From contig NZ_QLME01000009.1 in NCBI RefSeq assembly GCF_003259895.1, positions 32,533-96,532 of the forward strand: a stretch of DNA of 64,000 bases. The letters run 5' to 3'. This DNA comes from Halanaerobium saccharolyticum (GTDB lineage: Bacteria; Bacillota; Halanaerobiia; Halanaerobiales; Halanaerobiaceae). Shown piece after piece: positions 9,666 through 17,549 of the stretch (position 1 is the first letter of the stretch; each line of letters begins with the position of its first letter). A program made the translations under genes and the position numbers. Below the pieces are notes generated by a model that searched no databases, was not told the DNA's origin, and saw only the letters and a list, made by a program, of their open reading frames with translations.

Positions 9666-10409
9666 ATGAAAAAAGTTATTTTTATGGGAAATAAACCAAT
9701 TGGATATAAATGTCTAAGTAGTTTAATAGAAAATTGTAATATTAAAGTATTAGGAGTATTAACTAAGAAATTAAGCCAAGATGTTTGGTGGAATGATAAA
9801 TATAGAGTTGCTTTATTAGCAAATGATAATAATATTCCTATCTTAAATTTAGATGATTTAGATAGTTTAGATTTTGACTTCATTTTCTCTGTTCAGTATC
9901 ATAAAATATTAAAGCGAGAAATATTAAATTTACCTAAGTATGAAGCTATTAATTTACATATGGCTCCTTTACCGGATTATAGAGGGTGTAACCAATTTAC
10001 TTTTGCAATTATTAATAAAGAAAGAGAATTTGGGACTACCCTTCATATTATGGATGAAGGCGTGGACTCAGGAGATATTTTATATGAAAAAAGATTTAAA
10101 ATTGACTCAAATATAGTAGTTGGAGATTTATATAAATTAACAGAAAAGAAGTCAGTTGAATTATTTAAAGAAAATATAGACAATATAATTAATTTAGATT
10201 ATAAACCAATTTCACAAGATAAACTAATAGAATCTAGGTCGCTACATTATTATGAAAGAAAAGATATTTATGATATAAAGGAATTAAATCTATCATGGTC
10301 AAAAGAAAAGATACATAGATATGTTCGGGCATTATATTTTCCACCTTTTGAGCCCCCTTATATAAAATTTAACGAACAAAAAATATTTTTAACATTAGAT
10401 TGGAAGTGA
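9666..10409 (+). CDS. Formyltransferase, probable sugar N-formyltransferase
   Basis: A 247-residue protein of the formyl_trans_N fold, which uses N10-formyltetrahydrofolate. The catalytic triad context is visible: AINLHMAPLPDYRGCNQF (Asn and His) around residues 97-114 and DEGVDSGDILYEKRF (Asp) near 134. It is shorter than methionyl-tRNA formyltransferase (about 310) and starts differently (VIFMGNKPIGYKCLSSLI), so a housekeeping Fmt role is unlikely. Lying between a WlbA-like dehydrogenase and a DegT aminotransferase, it most likely formylates the new amino group, taking the place that the acetyltransferase WbpD/WlbB has in related pathways. That pathway role is inferred from context. Confidence 0.85.
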   Translation: MKKVIFMGNKPIGYKCLSSLIENCNIKVLGVLTKKLSQDVWWNDKYRVALLANDNNIPILNLDDLDSLDFDFIFSVQYHKILKREILNLPKYEAINLHMAPLPDYRGCNQFTFAIINKEREFGTTLHIMDEGVDSGDILYEKRFKIDSNIVVGDLYKLTEKKSVELFKENIDNIINLDYKPISQDKLIESRSLHYYERKDIYDIKELNLSWSKEKIHRYVRALYFPPFEPPYIKFNEQKIFLTLDWK

Positions 10410-10413
10410 TTTT

Positions 10414-11535
10414 GTGTCTATACCTTTTATGGAATTATCTGATTCATATGACTTAATTTATGATGAGGTAATGGAGAAAATAAAAAAGATAATAGATAAT
10501 ACCAGATTTATTGGTGGAAAAGAGATAATAAAATTTGAAAAAGAATTTTCAGATTATTGTAATGTAAAAAATGCAGTGGCCTGTGGTAATGGTACTGATG
10601 CTATAATGATAGCCTTAAAAGCTTTAGACATTGGTCCAGGAGATACAGTTATTACAGTGCCACATACTTTTATTGCAACAGCTGAAGCAGTAACAGCTGT
10701 TGGAGCAGAGGTTGATTTTGTAGATATAGATGAAAAAACTTATACTATGTCTCCAGAAAAACTGGAAGAATACATAGAGAAAAATATAGATGAAAAAAAC
10801 ATTAAAGCAATAATACCAGTGCATTTATATGGCCAGATGGCGGATATGCCAGCAGTAATGGAAATAGCGGATAAGTATGATCTGAAAGTAATCGAAGATT
10901 CAGCCCAGGGGCATGGAGCCCAAATTGATGGTATGGGTCCCGGAGAATACGGAGACTTTGCTACTTTTTCTTTTTATCCAGGTAAAAACTTAGGTGCTTT
11001 TGGCGATGCTGGAGCCCTGGTAACAAATGATGATGGGCTTGCTAAAAAAGCAAAGATGCTTAGTAATCATGGCCGATATAATGAAAAGTATACTCACCAA
11101 ATAGAGGGATATAACAGCAGAATGGATTCTATTCAGGCTGCAGTCTTAAGAATAAAATTAAAATATTTAGATCAGTGGACAGAGATGAGAATTAAGAATG
11201 CTGAAAAATATGATGAGTTTCTAAAAGATAAAGATATTGTAACTCCCTTTGTTAGAGATGATTCTAAACATGTTTATCATCTTTATGTAGTAAGGGTTAA
11301 TGATAGAGATGAATTAAAAAGCAAATTAAAAGATAATAATATTTCAGCTGGGATTCATTACCCAATACCACTACATTTGCAGCCTGCATATAACTATTTG
11401 GGTTATAAAAAAGGAGATTTCCCTGTAACTGAACAGGTAAGTGAAGAGATATTATCTTTACCTATGTGGCCAGAATTAACATCAAAAGAACAAACTGAAA
11501 TTGTGGATAAAATATTATCATTACAGAAAGGATAA
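10414..11535 (+). CDS. DegT/DnrJ/EryC1/StrS sugar aminotransferase (WbpE-like)
   Basis: PLP-dependent nucleotide-sugar aminotransferase, 373 residues. Motifs: CGNGTDAIMIALKAL near residue 49 (phosphate binding), VPHTFIATAEAV, PVHLYGQMADM, EDSAQGHGA and the PLP lysine in FSFYPGKNLGAFGDAGAL near residue 190; the C-terminal HYPIPLHLQPAY loop contacts substrate. Start is GTG at 10414, four bases after the preceding stop. With the WlbA-like dehydrogenase it would convert a 3-keto sugar to a 3-amino sugar, which the intervening formyltransferase could cap. Glutamate is the usual amino donor in this family. Confidence 0.92.
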   Translation: MSIPFMELSDSYDLIYDEVMEKIKKIIDNTRFIGGKEIIKFEKEFSDYCNVKNAVACGNGTDAIMIALKALDIGPGDTVITVPHTFIATAEAVTAVGAEVDFVDIDEKTYTMSPEKLEEYIEKNIDEKNIKAIIPVHLYGQMADMPAVMEIADKYDLKVIEDSAQGHGAQIDGMGPGEYGDFATFSFYPGKNLGAFGDAGALVTNDDGLAKKAKMLSNHGRYNEKYTHQIEGYNSRMDSIQAAVLRIKLKYLDQWTEMRIKNAEKYDEFLKDKDIVTPFVRDDSKHVYHLYVVRVNDRDELKSKLKDNNISAGIHYPIPLHLQPAYNYLGYKKGDFPVTEQVSEEILSLPMWPELTSKEQTEIVDKILSLQKG

Positions 11536-11537
11536 TT

Positions 11538-12116
11538 ATGAATATATATTTGAATGAAGAATTATTAGAAATAAATAGTATTAACAAACTAGAAATAGCT
11601 GAAAATATCAATTTAGAGTTAGAAAAAGAAATAATAGAAAAAATATATTTAGACGAAATTGAAGTTACTTTAGATTATTTTCTTAATAATGACTTAGATT
11701 TAGAAAGATTTGATAAGATTAAATTTATAAGCAAAGATGTTAATCAATTAATAGCAGAAAGTCTTCGGGAAGCTGAAAAATATTTACCAAAATTAAAACA
11801 GGGTTTAAAAGATACTGCAGAAGAGTTAAGAACAGGTAGTATTGATCAGGCTTCTGAACTATTGAATCATAGTATTGATGGTTTAGAATGGTATTTAAAT
11901 ATTTTAAATAGTATTCTTGATTTAAGAGAAGAAGATACATTGTCCAAAAATTTAAAGAACTACATTGAAAAGTTTAATCTTGCTTTAAATCGTACCATGA
12001 TTTCTTTAAAAAAAGAAGAGTATAATGACCTGGCTGATCTACTAGAAGCTGAAATCATTTCATATCTGGAAACATTAAGTGAGTTTAATAAACAGTTATT
12101 AGAAGAAACAAACTAA
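11538..12116 (+). CDS. Hypothetical helical protein in the flagellar/glycan operon
   Basis: Unrecognised 192-residue acidic protein beginning two bases after the aminotransferase stop, so in the same operon. The first 75 residues are Leu/Glu/Ile-rich with repeated NLELEKEI-like helices; the rest (about 78-190) looks like a four-helix bundle with amphipathic segments such as SLREAEKYLPKLKQGLKDTA and LLNHSIDGLEWYLNILNSI. There is no signal peptide or membrane span. The helical bundle and position in the place usually held by fliS allow the guess of an export chaperone for filament proteins, but no FliS motif is visible. Confidence 0.7.
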   Translation: MNIYLNEELLEINSINKLEIAENINLELEKEIIEKIYLDEIEVTLDYFLNNDLDLERFDKIKFISKDVNQLIAESLREAEKYLPKLKQGLKDTAEELRTGSIDQASELLNHSIDGLEWYLNILNSILDLREEDTLSKNLKNYIEKFNLALNRTMISLKKEEYNDLADLLEAEIISYLETLSEFNKQLLEETN

Positions 12117-12142
12117 TAAAATATTATAAAGAGGTGAATAAA

Positions 12143-12568
12143 ATGTCTGCTGTAGAAAAAACTAATTCTGTCTTAACTCAAATTAAAAATTTACTTATTC
12201 AAAAGTTAAATCAGCCTGAAAAAAATGAAAATAAACTAGAAAAAGGTGACAGATTTACTAAATCACAGCAGCTAGAAAAAGTCACCTATGATCTGGAAGA
12301 CTTTGCAGCTTCTAATGCAATTAAAAGGCCAATAAGAATTAATGACAGCAATAATATCTTTTTTATTAACCATAATAATCGTAATAAAGCTGTGAAAATA
12401 GAGCCTGGGGAGTATAATTTAACAGAGCTTCAGTCTGCTATACATCAGCAGGTTAACGAAGAATTTGGAATCGGTAAAGTAAGCCTTAAAATAACAGCTT
12501 CAGGTAGGGATCGTTTTATCTATGCTGAAGACAGCAGCAGTCAGAAATTGCTGGATGAAAAGGTATAG
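12143..12568 (+). CDS. Small protein with flagellin/FlgL insert-like C-terminal segment
   Basis: 141 residues, starting at the ATG at 12143; the in-frame GTG at 12134 overlaps the ribosome site GAGGTG. The N-terminal third is charged and helical. The C-terminal half (about 70-135) reads FINHNNRNKAVKIEPGEYNLTELQSAIHQQV and then a beta strand, closely resembling the small beta/alpha insert (typically v-l-x-G-x-Y-x-x-x-x-L-a-x-x-I) found in the variable parts of flagellins and hook-associated proteins. It has no D0/D1 helices, so it is not itself a filament subunit. It could be a relic of a filament protein or a partner of one. Confidence 0.62.
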   Translation: MSAVEKTNSVLTQIKNLLIQKLNQPEKNENKLEKGDRFTKSQQLEKVTYDLEDFAASNAIKRPIRINDSNNIFFINHNNRNKAVKIEPGEYNLTELQSAIHQQVNEEFGIGKVSLKITASGRDRFIYAEDSSSQKLLDEKV

Positions 12569-13012
12569 AATTTTCATTTTTGACCTTTTATTTGTTTTGT
12601 GTAATACTTAAATCAGAATTATTATTATATAAAACAAAAAAAGTGTGATATTATTCCTAAAATATATGTAGCTACTGATAAGGATACAAAAAACAAAAGG
12701 TCATCATTTAAGAGTCACAGTTTTAAATTTTAAAATCATATATTGAAAACACCTCAGAAATATCCATAGAAAAAGAAGAAAAATTAAAAGCTCCACTATT
12801 AGAGAAGTGTAATGTAGGAAGATTAAATCCAGATGGAGTACGTCATCTATATATAGCAGAGTGTTTACCGAAAGAAAGATTGATTATCAAATTGAGTAAT
12901 CTAAAAGGTGGTATTCTCTTAACATAAATTTCAATAAAATAAAGGAAAAATTCCTTCTATGTTTAATTATTAATATAGGGATTATATTTTTTTAGATGAA
13001 CGGAGGACAATT
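12569..13012 (+). other. Intergenic, AT-rich, with a possible gene remnant at 12727-12927
   Basis: A 444-base gap at the left border of the three-gene cassette. An open frame without ATG runs 12727-12927 and would encode a peptide containing LLEKCNVGRLNPDGVRHLY and then ECLPKERLIIKLSN, plausible protein-like sequence that may be the tail of a lost gene. TGACCTTTT at 12581-12589 is repeated inverted as AAAAGGTCA at 12695-12703. GGAGGA at 13001-13006 is the ribosome site for the next gene. No clear terminator or promoter. Confidence 0.4.
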
Positions 13013-13738
13013 ATGACTGAGGTATATCCAAATTCATTTTTGGCAGAAGTCTTATTTGAAGTCAATTTTGAGAGTAATGAGGATTGGGATTGGACTATTC
13101 CATCTGAGTATTATAATGAAATTAAAGAAGTTTTTTCAAAAAAGAAACAGGAAAAAGGATTAATATTCAACATTGAAAATAAAGATGAAGATTTTTATTT
13201 AAATAATCCCGCAACGGAAGAGACCAATAAATTAATTTTTATTAATGAAGAGGAACAGATTTTTATTCAGATAACTCCACAAACTTTCACTATCAATTTT
13301 TTAGAATATAATAAGTGGGTTAATTTTAGGAGTAAAGTTAAAAAATATTTTGATAAATACAAAAAAATGCTTCCCGAAGTAAAGATACTGGATATGAAAC
13401 TTAGATATATTAATAAATTTGAAAAACAAAGTTTTAGTTCGGATTACAGCAACTATTTTAAGATAGCGCCTAAACTACCCATTGATAAAAAATCAAATAA
13501 ATTTCTTATTAAAAATGAGCTAGAATATAGCGAATTAGACTCAAAATTATATTTAACGGTTGGTAACCCATTAACTGATGTGAATTTTATTGTTTTAGAT
13601 TTTAATTTTATGACCACTAATCCGGAAAATATAAAAGAATATAATAATTGGCTTGATAAAGCTCATGAGAGTATTAAAACTGCCTTTGAGTCCTGTATAA
13701 CTGATAAAACTCGTGAAATATTGAATAAGGAGGTATAA
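13013..13738 (+). CDS. TIGR04255-like family protein
   Basis: A 241-residue soluble protein. The opening (SFLAEVLFEVNF) followed later by EVKILDMKLRYINKFE near residue 120 is the arrangement I know from TIGR04255 proteins, a family of unknown function often found in accessory islands next to short unknown genes. A beta-rich middle (IFIQITPQTFTINFLEY) and the end, with DKAHESIKTAFESCITD, fit the same family. Ribosome site GGAGGA lies 6 bases before ATG. It heads a three-gene cassette with 5-base and overlapping junctions. The family call is by eye and moderate; the molecular function is unknown. Confidence 0.68.
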   Translation: MTEVYPNSFLAEVLFEVNFESNEDWDWTIPSEYYNEIKEVFSKKKQEKGLIFNIENKDEDFYLNNPATEETNKLIFINEEEQIFIQITPQTFTINFLEYNKWVNFRSKVKKYFDKYKKMLPEVKILDMKLRYINKFEKQSFSSDYSNYFKIAPKLPIDKKSNKFLIKNELEYSELDSKLYLTVGNPLTDVNFIVLDFNFMTTNPENIKEYNNWLDKAHESIKTAFESCITDKTREILNKEV

Positions 13739-13743
13739 TAAGT

Positions 13744-14094
13744 ATGCCAGCTATTACAGCTCCTCTAAATGACTTTGGTCCTTCTTCTTTATCTTTAACA
13801 ATAATCAGGAAAGATAAGGATAATAAAAAAGAAAAAGAATTCCAATCTATTGAAGCAGAATATATTTGTGATTCTGATTTAAAAAAAGCAATAAATATAA
13901 TGAATAATATCAATCGTGGATATAGCAGCGCTTTATCTATTGGCAAAATAATTGATAACGAAATAAATTCTAAAAAGATTATTTTAGATATCTTTAAGGA
14001 GAGTAGAGACTTTACTAAGAAAGAAGCACAGTTATATAAAGAATCAATTGATGAACTATTTAATAATACCGGAAGGAAGTTATATGATATATGA
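13744..14094 (+). CDS. Hypothetical protein, middle gene of the three-gene cassette
   Basis: A 116-residue protein I do not recognise. It starts with a short hydrophobic/proline segment (MPAITAPLNDFGPSSLSL), then a charged region (RKDKDNKKEKEF) and a mainly helical C-terminal half rich in Lys, Asp and Ile. No Cys cluster, HTH or membrane span is seen. Ribosome site AAGGAGG (13728-13734) is well placed. The gene follows the TIGR04255-like gene by five bases and its stop overlaps the next start (ATGA), so the three are translationally coupled. Confidence 0.72.
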   Translation: MPAITAPLNDFGPSSLSLTIIRKDKDNKKEKEFQSIEAEYICDSDLKKAINIMNNINRGYSSALSIGKIIDNEINSKKIILDIFKESRDFTKKEAQLYKESIDELFNNTGRKLYDI

Positions 14095-14657
14095 TGCCGG
14101 AATTTATAGATTTCACAAAATCTTTATTTCCTTCAATAGACCCTTATATAGCTGATGAAGTAAAAGAATCTCTCAAACAGTTTGAGGAAAATGGTGGTCG
14201 CTATAAGTGTTTTACTAACCATTCTTTTTCTTTTTTAAGTCAGGGAGATATTCTTGATAAACTTAAATTCATCAAAATTAGTGAAGGTGGTCAAATAATT
14301 GAAAAAGAATTAAAAGCATTATTACTTTCTAATACTTGTGATGCTGAAAATGATGATGTTCTGTTATTTGCCCCTTTAATCCCACTAGCAAACTTAAAAG
14401 TAAATCATGATACTTTAAAGAAAAATAGAATCTATAAATTGTTATATTTTCCCGGCCATAGATATGATGACTATGTTGTAGATTTAAGTTTAGTTAGTAG
14501 TTTTTCTAAAGGGTTAATCAATAAACTCTTAAATAATGAAATCATTCAAAAAGAAGCATCATTAAGTGATTTTGGTTATTATTTATTTTTGGCCAAATTA
14601 ACTGTTCATTTTATGAGACCGGAAGATACTGAAGTTCAAGAAATGCGAGAAGTTTAA
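14091..14657 (+). CDS. Hypothetical protein with SNTCD motif, last gene of the cassette
   Basis: 188 residues. The most distinctive segment is LLLSNTCDAENDDVLLFAPLIPL near residues 79-101: a strand followed by a Ser/Asn-Thr-Cys-Asp turn, then LYFPGHRYDDYVVDLSLV (about 128-145). I recall this layout (S-x-T-C-D-I then F-A-P-L, then a P-x-x-x-x-D-L-S segment) from uncharacterised proteins in phage-defence and accessory islands, sometimes beside TIGR04255 genes. ATG at 14091 overlaps the preceding TGA; a second ATG follows directly, so the start may be one codon later. Catalytic role unknown; the conserved Cys-Asp is the residue pair worth testing. Confidence 0.7.
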   Translation: MMPEFIDFTKSLFPSIDPYIADEVKESLKQFEENGGRYKCFTNHSFSFLSQGDILDKLKFIKISEGGQIIEKELKALLLSNTCDAENDDVLLFAPLIPLANLKVNHDTLKKNRIYKLLYFPGHRYDDYVVDLSLVSSFSKGLINKLLNNEIIQKEASLSDFGYYLFLAKLTVHFMRPEDTEVQEMREV

Positions 14658-14989
14658 TATGAAATTTAAGTTTTCTCTGGTGTCTTAAGGAATGGTATTA
14701 TTTTAATTATTTTTGTGAAAAAAATAACAATAAAGCGAGGTATTTCTGATAGCGGTTTTAATATATAGATAGTTTTTAAAAAAAGACATATTAACATCGA
14801 TAAATTGCTACTTTTATTTAATAATTAATATGCTAAAATTATAGTAAATAAATTAAAAAGAGTAAAATATGATCAAAGATATTAAAACCCTTAATTTGTT
14901 AATTAAAAATTGCAATTAGTGGATTTTTAACCTCAAATTTGTTAAAATAAAGATATAATCCAATAAAAAGATAATGGAGGACATAAAAT
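14658..14989 (+). other. Intergenic, very AT-rich, right border of the cassette
   Basis: 332 bases with no convincing gene. It contains several poly-A/T runs, a TATAAT at 14954-14959 without a good -35 at the right distance, and the words ATTTGTTAA at 14894-14902 and 14937-14945 in direct repeat. The ribosome site for yvyF (TGGAGG, 14974-14979) is at the end. No terminator was found after 14657, so yvyF could be partly transcribed from the cassette. Confidence 0.5.
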
Positions 14990-15229
14990 ATGGTTAAAAA
15001 CTGCTACATCTGCGGTGATTTAACTAAAAATGACTCCGGCCTCTGTGATGATTGTCAGGAAAAAAATCAGTACAAACTTCGTCAGATTAAAGATTATCTC
15101 TGGGACCATCCCAATTCTACAGTCAAAAAAATACACAAAGAGACCGGTGTTGATGAAAAGTTAATCCGCAAATATATTCGAGAGGATAAATTTATTATCA
15201 GCAACACAATAGAATATGATCAGGACTAA
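14990..15229 (+). CDS. yvyF: YvyF-like flagellar operon protein (TIGR03826 type)
   Basis: A 79-residue protein with an N-terminal treble-clef-like zinc site (CYICGD and CDDCQE, near residues 5-23) followed by a winged or HTH-like segment, IKDYLWDHPNSTVKKIHKE then TGVDEKLIRKYIRED. This is the usual arrangement of the flagellar operon protein TIGR03826 / YvyF, which in Bacillus lies by flgM and the filament genes. A regulatory or assembly function is likely but not proven for the family. It is followed at once by a strong terminator, so it is the last gene of its transcript. Confidence 0.85.
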   Translation: MVKNCYICGDLTKNDSGLCDDCQEKNQYKLRQIKDYLWDHPNSTVKKIHKETGVDEKLIRKYIREDKFIISNTIEYDQD

Positions 15230-15233
15230 TGAG

Positions 15234-15256
15234 CCACCTTGCAGAAGGTGGTTTTT
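15234..15256 (+). terminator. Terminator after yvyF
   Basis: CCACCTT (15234-15240), loop GCAG, AAGGTGG (15245-15251), then TTTTTC. Perfect 7-pair stem with a T-run: a textbook intrinsic terminator. Confidence 0.9.
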
Positions 15257-15477
15257 CTGATGTTTAATGATATTTTTCGACATAAAATTACAAAATAAAA
15301 GGAATTATATTATAATTACCCTTTTATAATATTTTTAAACTTAATTGTATAAACATGTAAATAAGGTTTAATTTAAGTTCTGGTGATTTTATTCACTCAC
15401 AGCAGAGCTGAGAGTATTTAAGAAAATAACAACTCTAAACGATTATAATAACGAAGGATATAATTGGCAGAAAAGAG

Positions 15478-16695
15478 GTGAAAATAATTAGGAGCGCTTT
15501 ATTAAGAATAATGATTATTTTAATTTTAATTATAGTGATTTCACCATTAACTCGGGCTGAAGAGGTAACAGTTAGCACTGAAGCAGATATTACTGCAGGA
15601 GCAGAATTGGCCCGCAGAGAAGCACTACAAAATGCATTTTTAGAAGCAGTTCAAAAAGCAGCTGGGAATTATATTAATAAATCGATACTGGTAGAAAATT
15701 CTCAACTGATCAGCCGTCGGATTTTCTCTAAGGCTGAAGGCTATGTCAGCAGTTATCAGATTTTAGAAGAATCAGCTGCAGAGGGAATCTATCAGTTAAA
15801 AATAAAGGCAGAAGTAACTTCTAAACTTTTTTCCGATTTAGAAGAATTAAAGATGATCATTAAAACTCAAACTAGTAATCCCCGTATTTTGCTGTTGATG
15901 GATGATGCTCAGATAGAAACTTTAACCAGAACTTCGGTTAACGAATTTCAGGCAGAGGTAGCTGCTATAGAAAGATCTCTGGGAGCGATCTCAGGAGTTA
16001 ATCCCAATGCAGCAAGAATACAGCAGTTTTTAAAAAATGAGCTGCAGCAGCTTGGTTTTGAATTAGCTGCTGGCGATATAGAAAATATTTTTTTAAACTC
16101 ACTGGGAAGCTCAGAGCAGTGGCAGCAGAATGCTCCAAAACTGCTCACAAGTTCTAAGCGAAAATGGCCTTTTGAGCTTCTAATTACTGGTAAACATGAT
16201 TCAGTCAGACTGGGGGAAAAAGAATTTTCTTTTGGACCTTTAATCATTCAGGGAGTAGAAAGTTCATTTTCTGTTTATAGTGCTCAGACAGGAGAAAAGC
16301 TAAAGGAAATTAAATTTACTGAAAAAGCCTATGCAGAAGATCCCAATAGAGCTTTAGAAATTGCTGTAGAAAAGGTAGGCAGCTCAGGAGCTGTAAGACT
16401 GACAGAAGAACTTATGCCGTTAATTAATCTAAACAGCGGCCAGAAAAGTTTAAAGTTAAAAGTAAATAATTTAGCCTCCTATGGAGATTTAACTTCTCTG
16501 GAGAAAGTAATAAAAAAACTTGAAGGAATAAAAAGCTTTAAGCTTCACAGTTTTGCTGATAACTCAGCTTCCTACATTCTAAATGTAATGCAGAGTACAG
16601 ATGTACTGGCAGAGCGTTTCAACAATGAAGAAGAATTCCCTTTAAAGATTATGGAGCTGGGACCCGATTATTTAGAACTTACTGCCAATTTATAA
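15478..16695 (+). CDS. flgT: FlgT-like flagellar outer-membrane ring protein
   Basis: Exported protein of up to 405 residues. A hydrophobic signal segment (about 5-22, ending TRAEE) precedes a domain with AELARREALQNAFLEAVQKAA and ISRRIFSKAEGYVSSYQIL, the FlgT N-terminal (LPP20-like) pattern. A middle domain begins at PRILLLMDDAQ (about 137), and there is a C-terminal domain (about 330-405). Vibrio FlgT has a similar length and forms the H ring around the flagellar basal body at the outer membrane. The start is uncertain: GTG at 15478 overlaps GAGGTG, the best ribosome-like motif, and ATG at 15511 would shorten the signal peptide and remove its positive charges. It heads an operon with FlgP-like and FlgO-like genes. 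Confidence 0.75.
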   Translation: MKIIRSALLRIMIILILIIVISPLTRAEEVTVSTEADITAGAELARREALQNAFLEAVQKAAGNYINKSILVENSQLISRRIFSKAEGYVSSYQILEESAAEGIYQLKIKAEVTSKLFSDLEELKMIIKTQTSNPRILLLMDDAQIETLTRTSVNEFQAEVAAIERSLGAISGVNPNAARIQQFLKNELQQLGFELAAGDIENIFLNSLGSSEQWQQNAPKLLTSSKRKWPFELLITGKHDSVRLGEKEFSFGPLIIQGVESSFSVYSAQTGEKLKEIKFTEKAYAEDPNRALEIAVEKVGSSGAVRLTEELMPLINLNSGQKSLKLKVNNLASYGDLTSLEKVIKKLEGIKSFKLHSFADNSASYILNVMQSTDVLAERFNNEEEFPLKIMELGPDYLELTANL

Positions 16696-16729
16696 AAACA
16701 ATTTAACTATCAAACAGGAGATGATACTA

Positions 16730-17539
16730 ATGAAAAAATTACTAACAGCAGTATTGATTACAGCATTCTTTCTTTTAACAATTTCATCTGCAGTCAGTGC
16801 CGACGAAGATTTGATTTCTAATGTAATGGTTAAGTATTTTAAAGGATCAGTAGAAACAACTGGGATGGCAGTTGCTCCAGATAATATGTCTAATGCAGCT
16901 CAGGCTAAGGTTTTAGCTAGAGAAGGGGCAATTGTTGATGCTCGAGCCAAAATGCTGGAATATATCAAAGGAGTACATATTACTAAAGATGTAACTGTGG
17001 TTAATGCAATGGCCAATTCTAAAATCAATCAAACTCTGGAAGGATTTATTGATGGTACATATGTTGTAGAGGGCAGCGAAAAATGGGAAGAAGGAATATA
17101 TCAGGTCACAATGCGCAAAGATATTGATGAATTTAACCGTGTTTTCTACGAAGAACAGAGTACAGAATTTGCCACAGAGCCTGCTGCGAGAGAAACAAAT
17201 TATACCGGACTTGTAATTGATGCCCGGAATGTTAATTTAAATCCACAGGTAATGTTTAGAATTGAAGCTGAGAATGGAACAGTGGTTTATGATAATACAA
17301 AAGCACTTTTTGAACCAGCTGTAGATAAAGGTCTGGTCGGATTTGCTCCTTCTATAGAAAGAGCTTCGGAATTACCACGTGTTGGTGAGACCCCTTTAAT
17401 TGTAGAGGCAGTTGAGGTTAATGGCGAAGATGGTACTGTTGTAGTTATCAGCAACGAAGATGCAGTAAAAATAAATAAAGAATTAGAAAGTACAAAAGTA
17501 TTTAGACAGGCTAATGTAGTAGCCGTTATTGATGAATAG
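16730..17539 (+). CDS. flgP: LPP20/FlgP-like exported protein
   Basis: A 269-residue secreted protein: MKKLLTAVLITAFFLLTISS signal segment with a likely signal peptidase I site at AVSA-DE and no lipobox cysteine. Residues of about 55-150 carry the LPP20-type core, AKVLAREGAIVDARAKMLEY, then TLEGFIDGTYVVEG and GIYQVTMRKDI. A C-terminal domain of about 110 residues, beginning TNYTGLVIDARNVNLNP, is extra compared with Vibrio FlgP (a short lipoprotein). The ATG at 16730 has AGGAG nine bases before it; the upstream ATG at 16721 touches that site. Lying between FlgT-like and FlgO-like genes, it probably belongs to a flagellar ring at the outer membrane. Confidence 0.74.
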   Translation: MKKLLTAVLITAFFLLTISSAVSADEDLISNVMVKYFKGSVETTGMAVAPDNMSNAAQAKVLAREGAIVDARAKMLEYIKGVHITKDVTVVNAMANSKINQTLEGFIDGTYVVEGSEKWEEGIYQVTMRKDIDEFNRVFYEEQSTEFATEPAARETNYTGLVIDARNVNLNPQVMFRIEAENGTVVYDNTKALFEPAVDKGLVGFAPSIERASELPRVGETPLIVEAVEVNGEDGTVVVISNEDAVKINKELESTKVFRQANVVAVIDE

Positions 17540-17549
17540 AGGTCAAGTG

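Noticed and set aside
9581-9883. Minus-strand open frame across the dehydrogenase/formyltransferase junction
   Set aside because: It overlaps two well-supported plus-strand genes with a ribosome site between them; its translation has no family features.
9666-10409. Methionyl-tRNA formyltransferase (Fmt)
   Set aside because: The protein is some 60 residues too short, lacks the Fmt C-terminal domain, and lies in a sugar gene cluster rather than by def or priA.
13013-14657. Intact insertion sequence or integrase bringing the three-gene cassette
   Set aside because: No transposase, integrase or tRNA target is present; only an AT-rich border and a weak inverted repeat, so mobility remains unproven.
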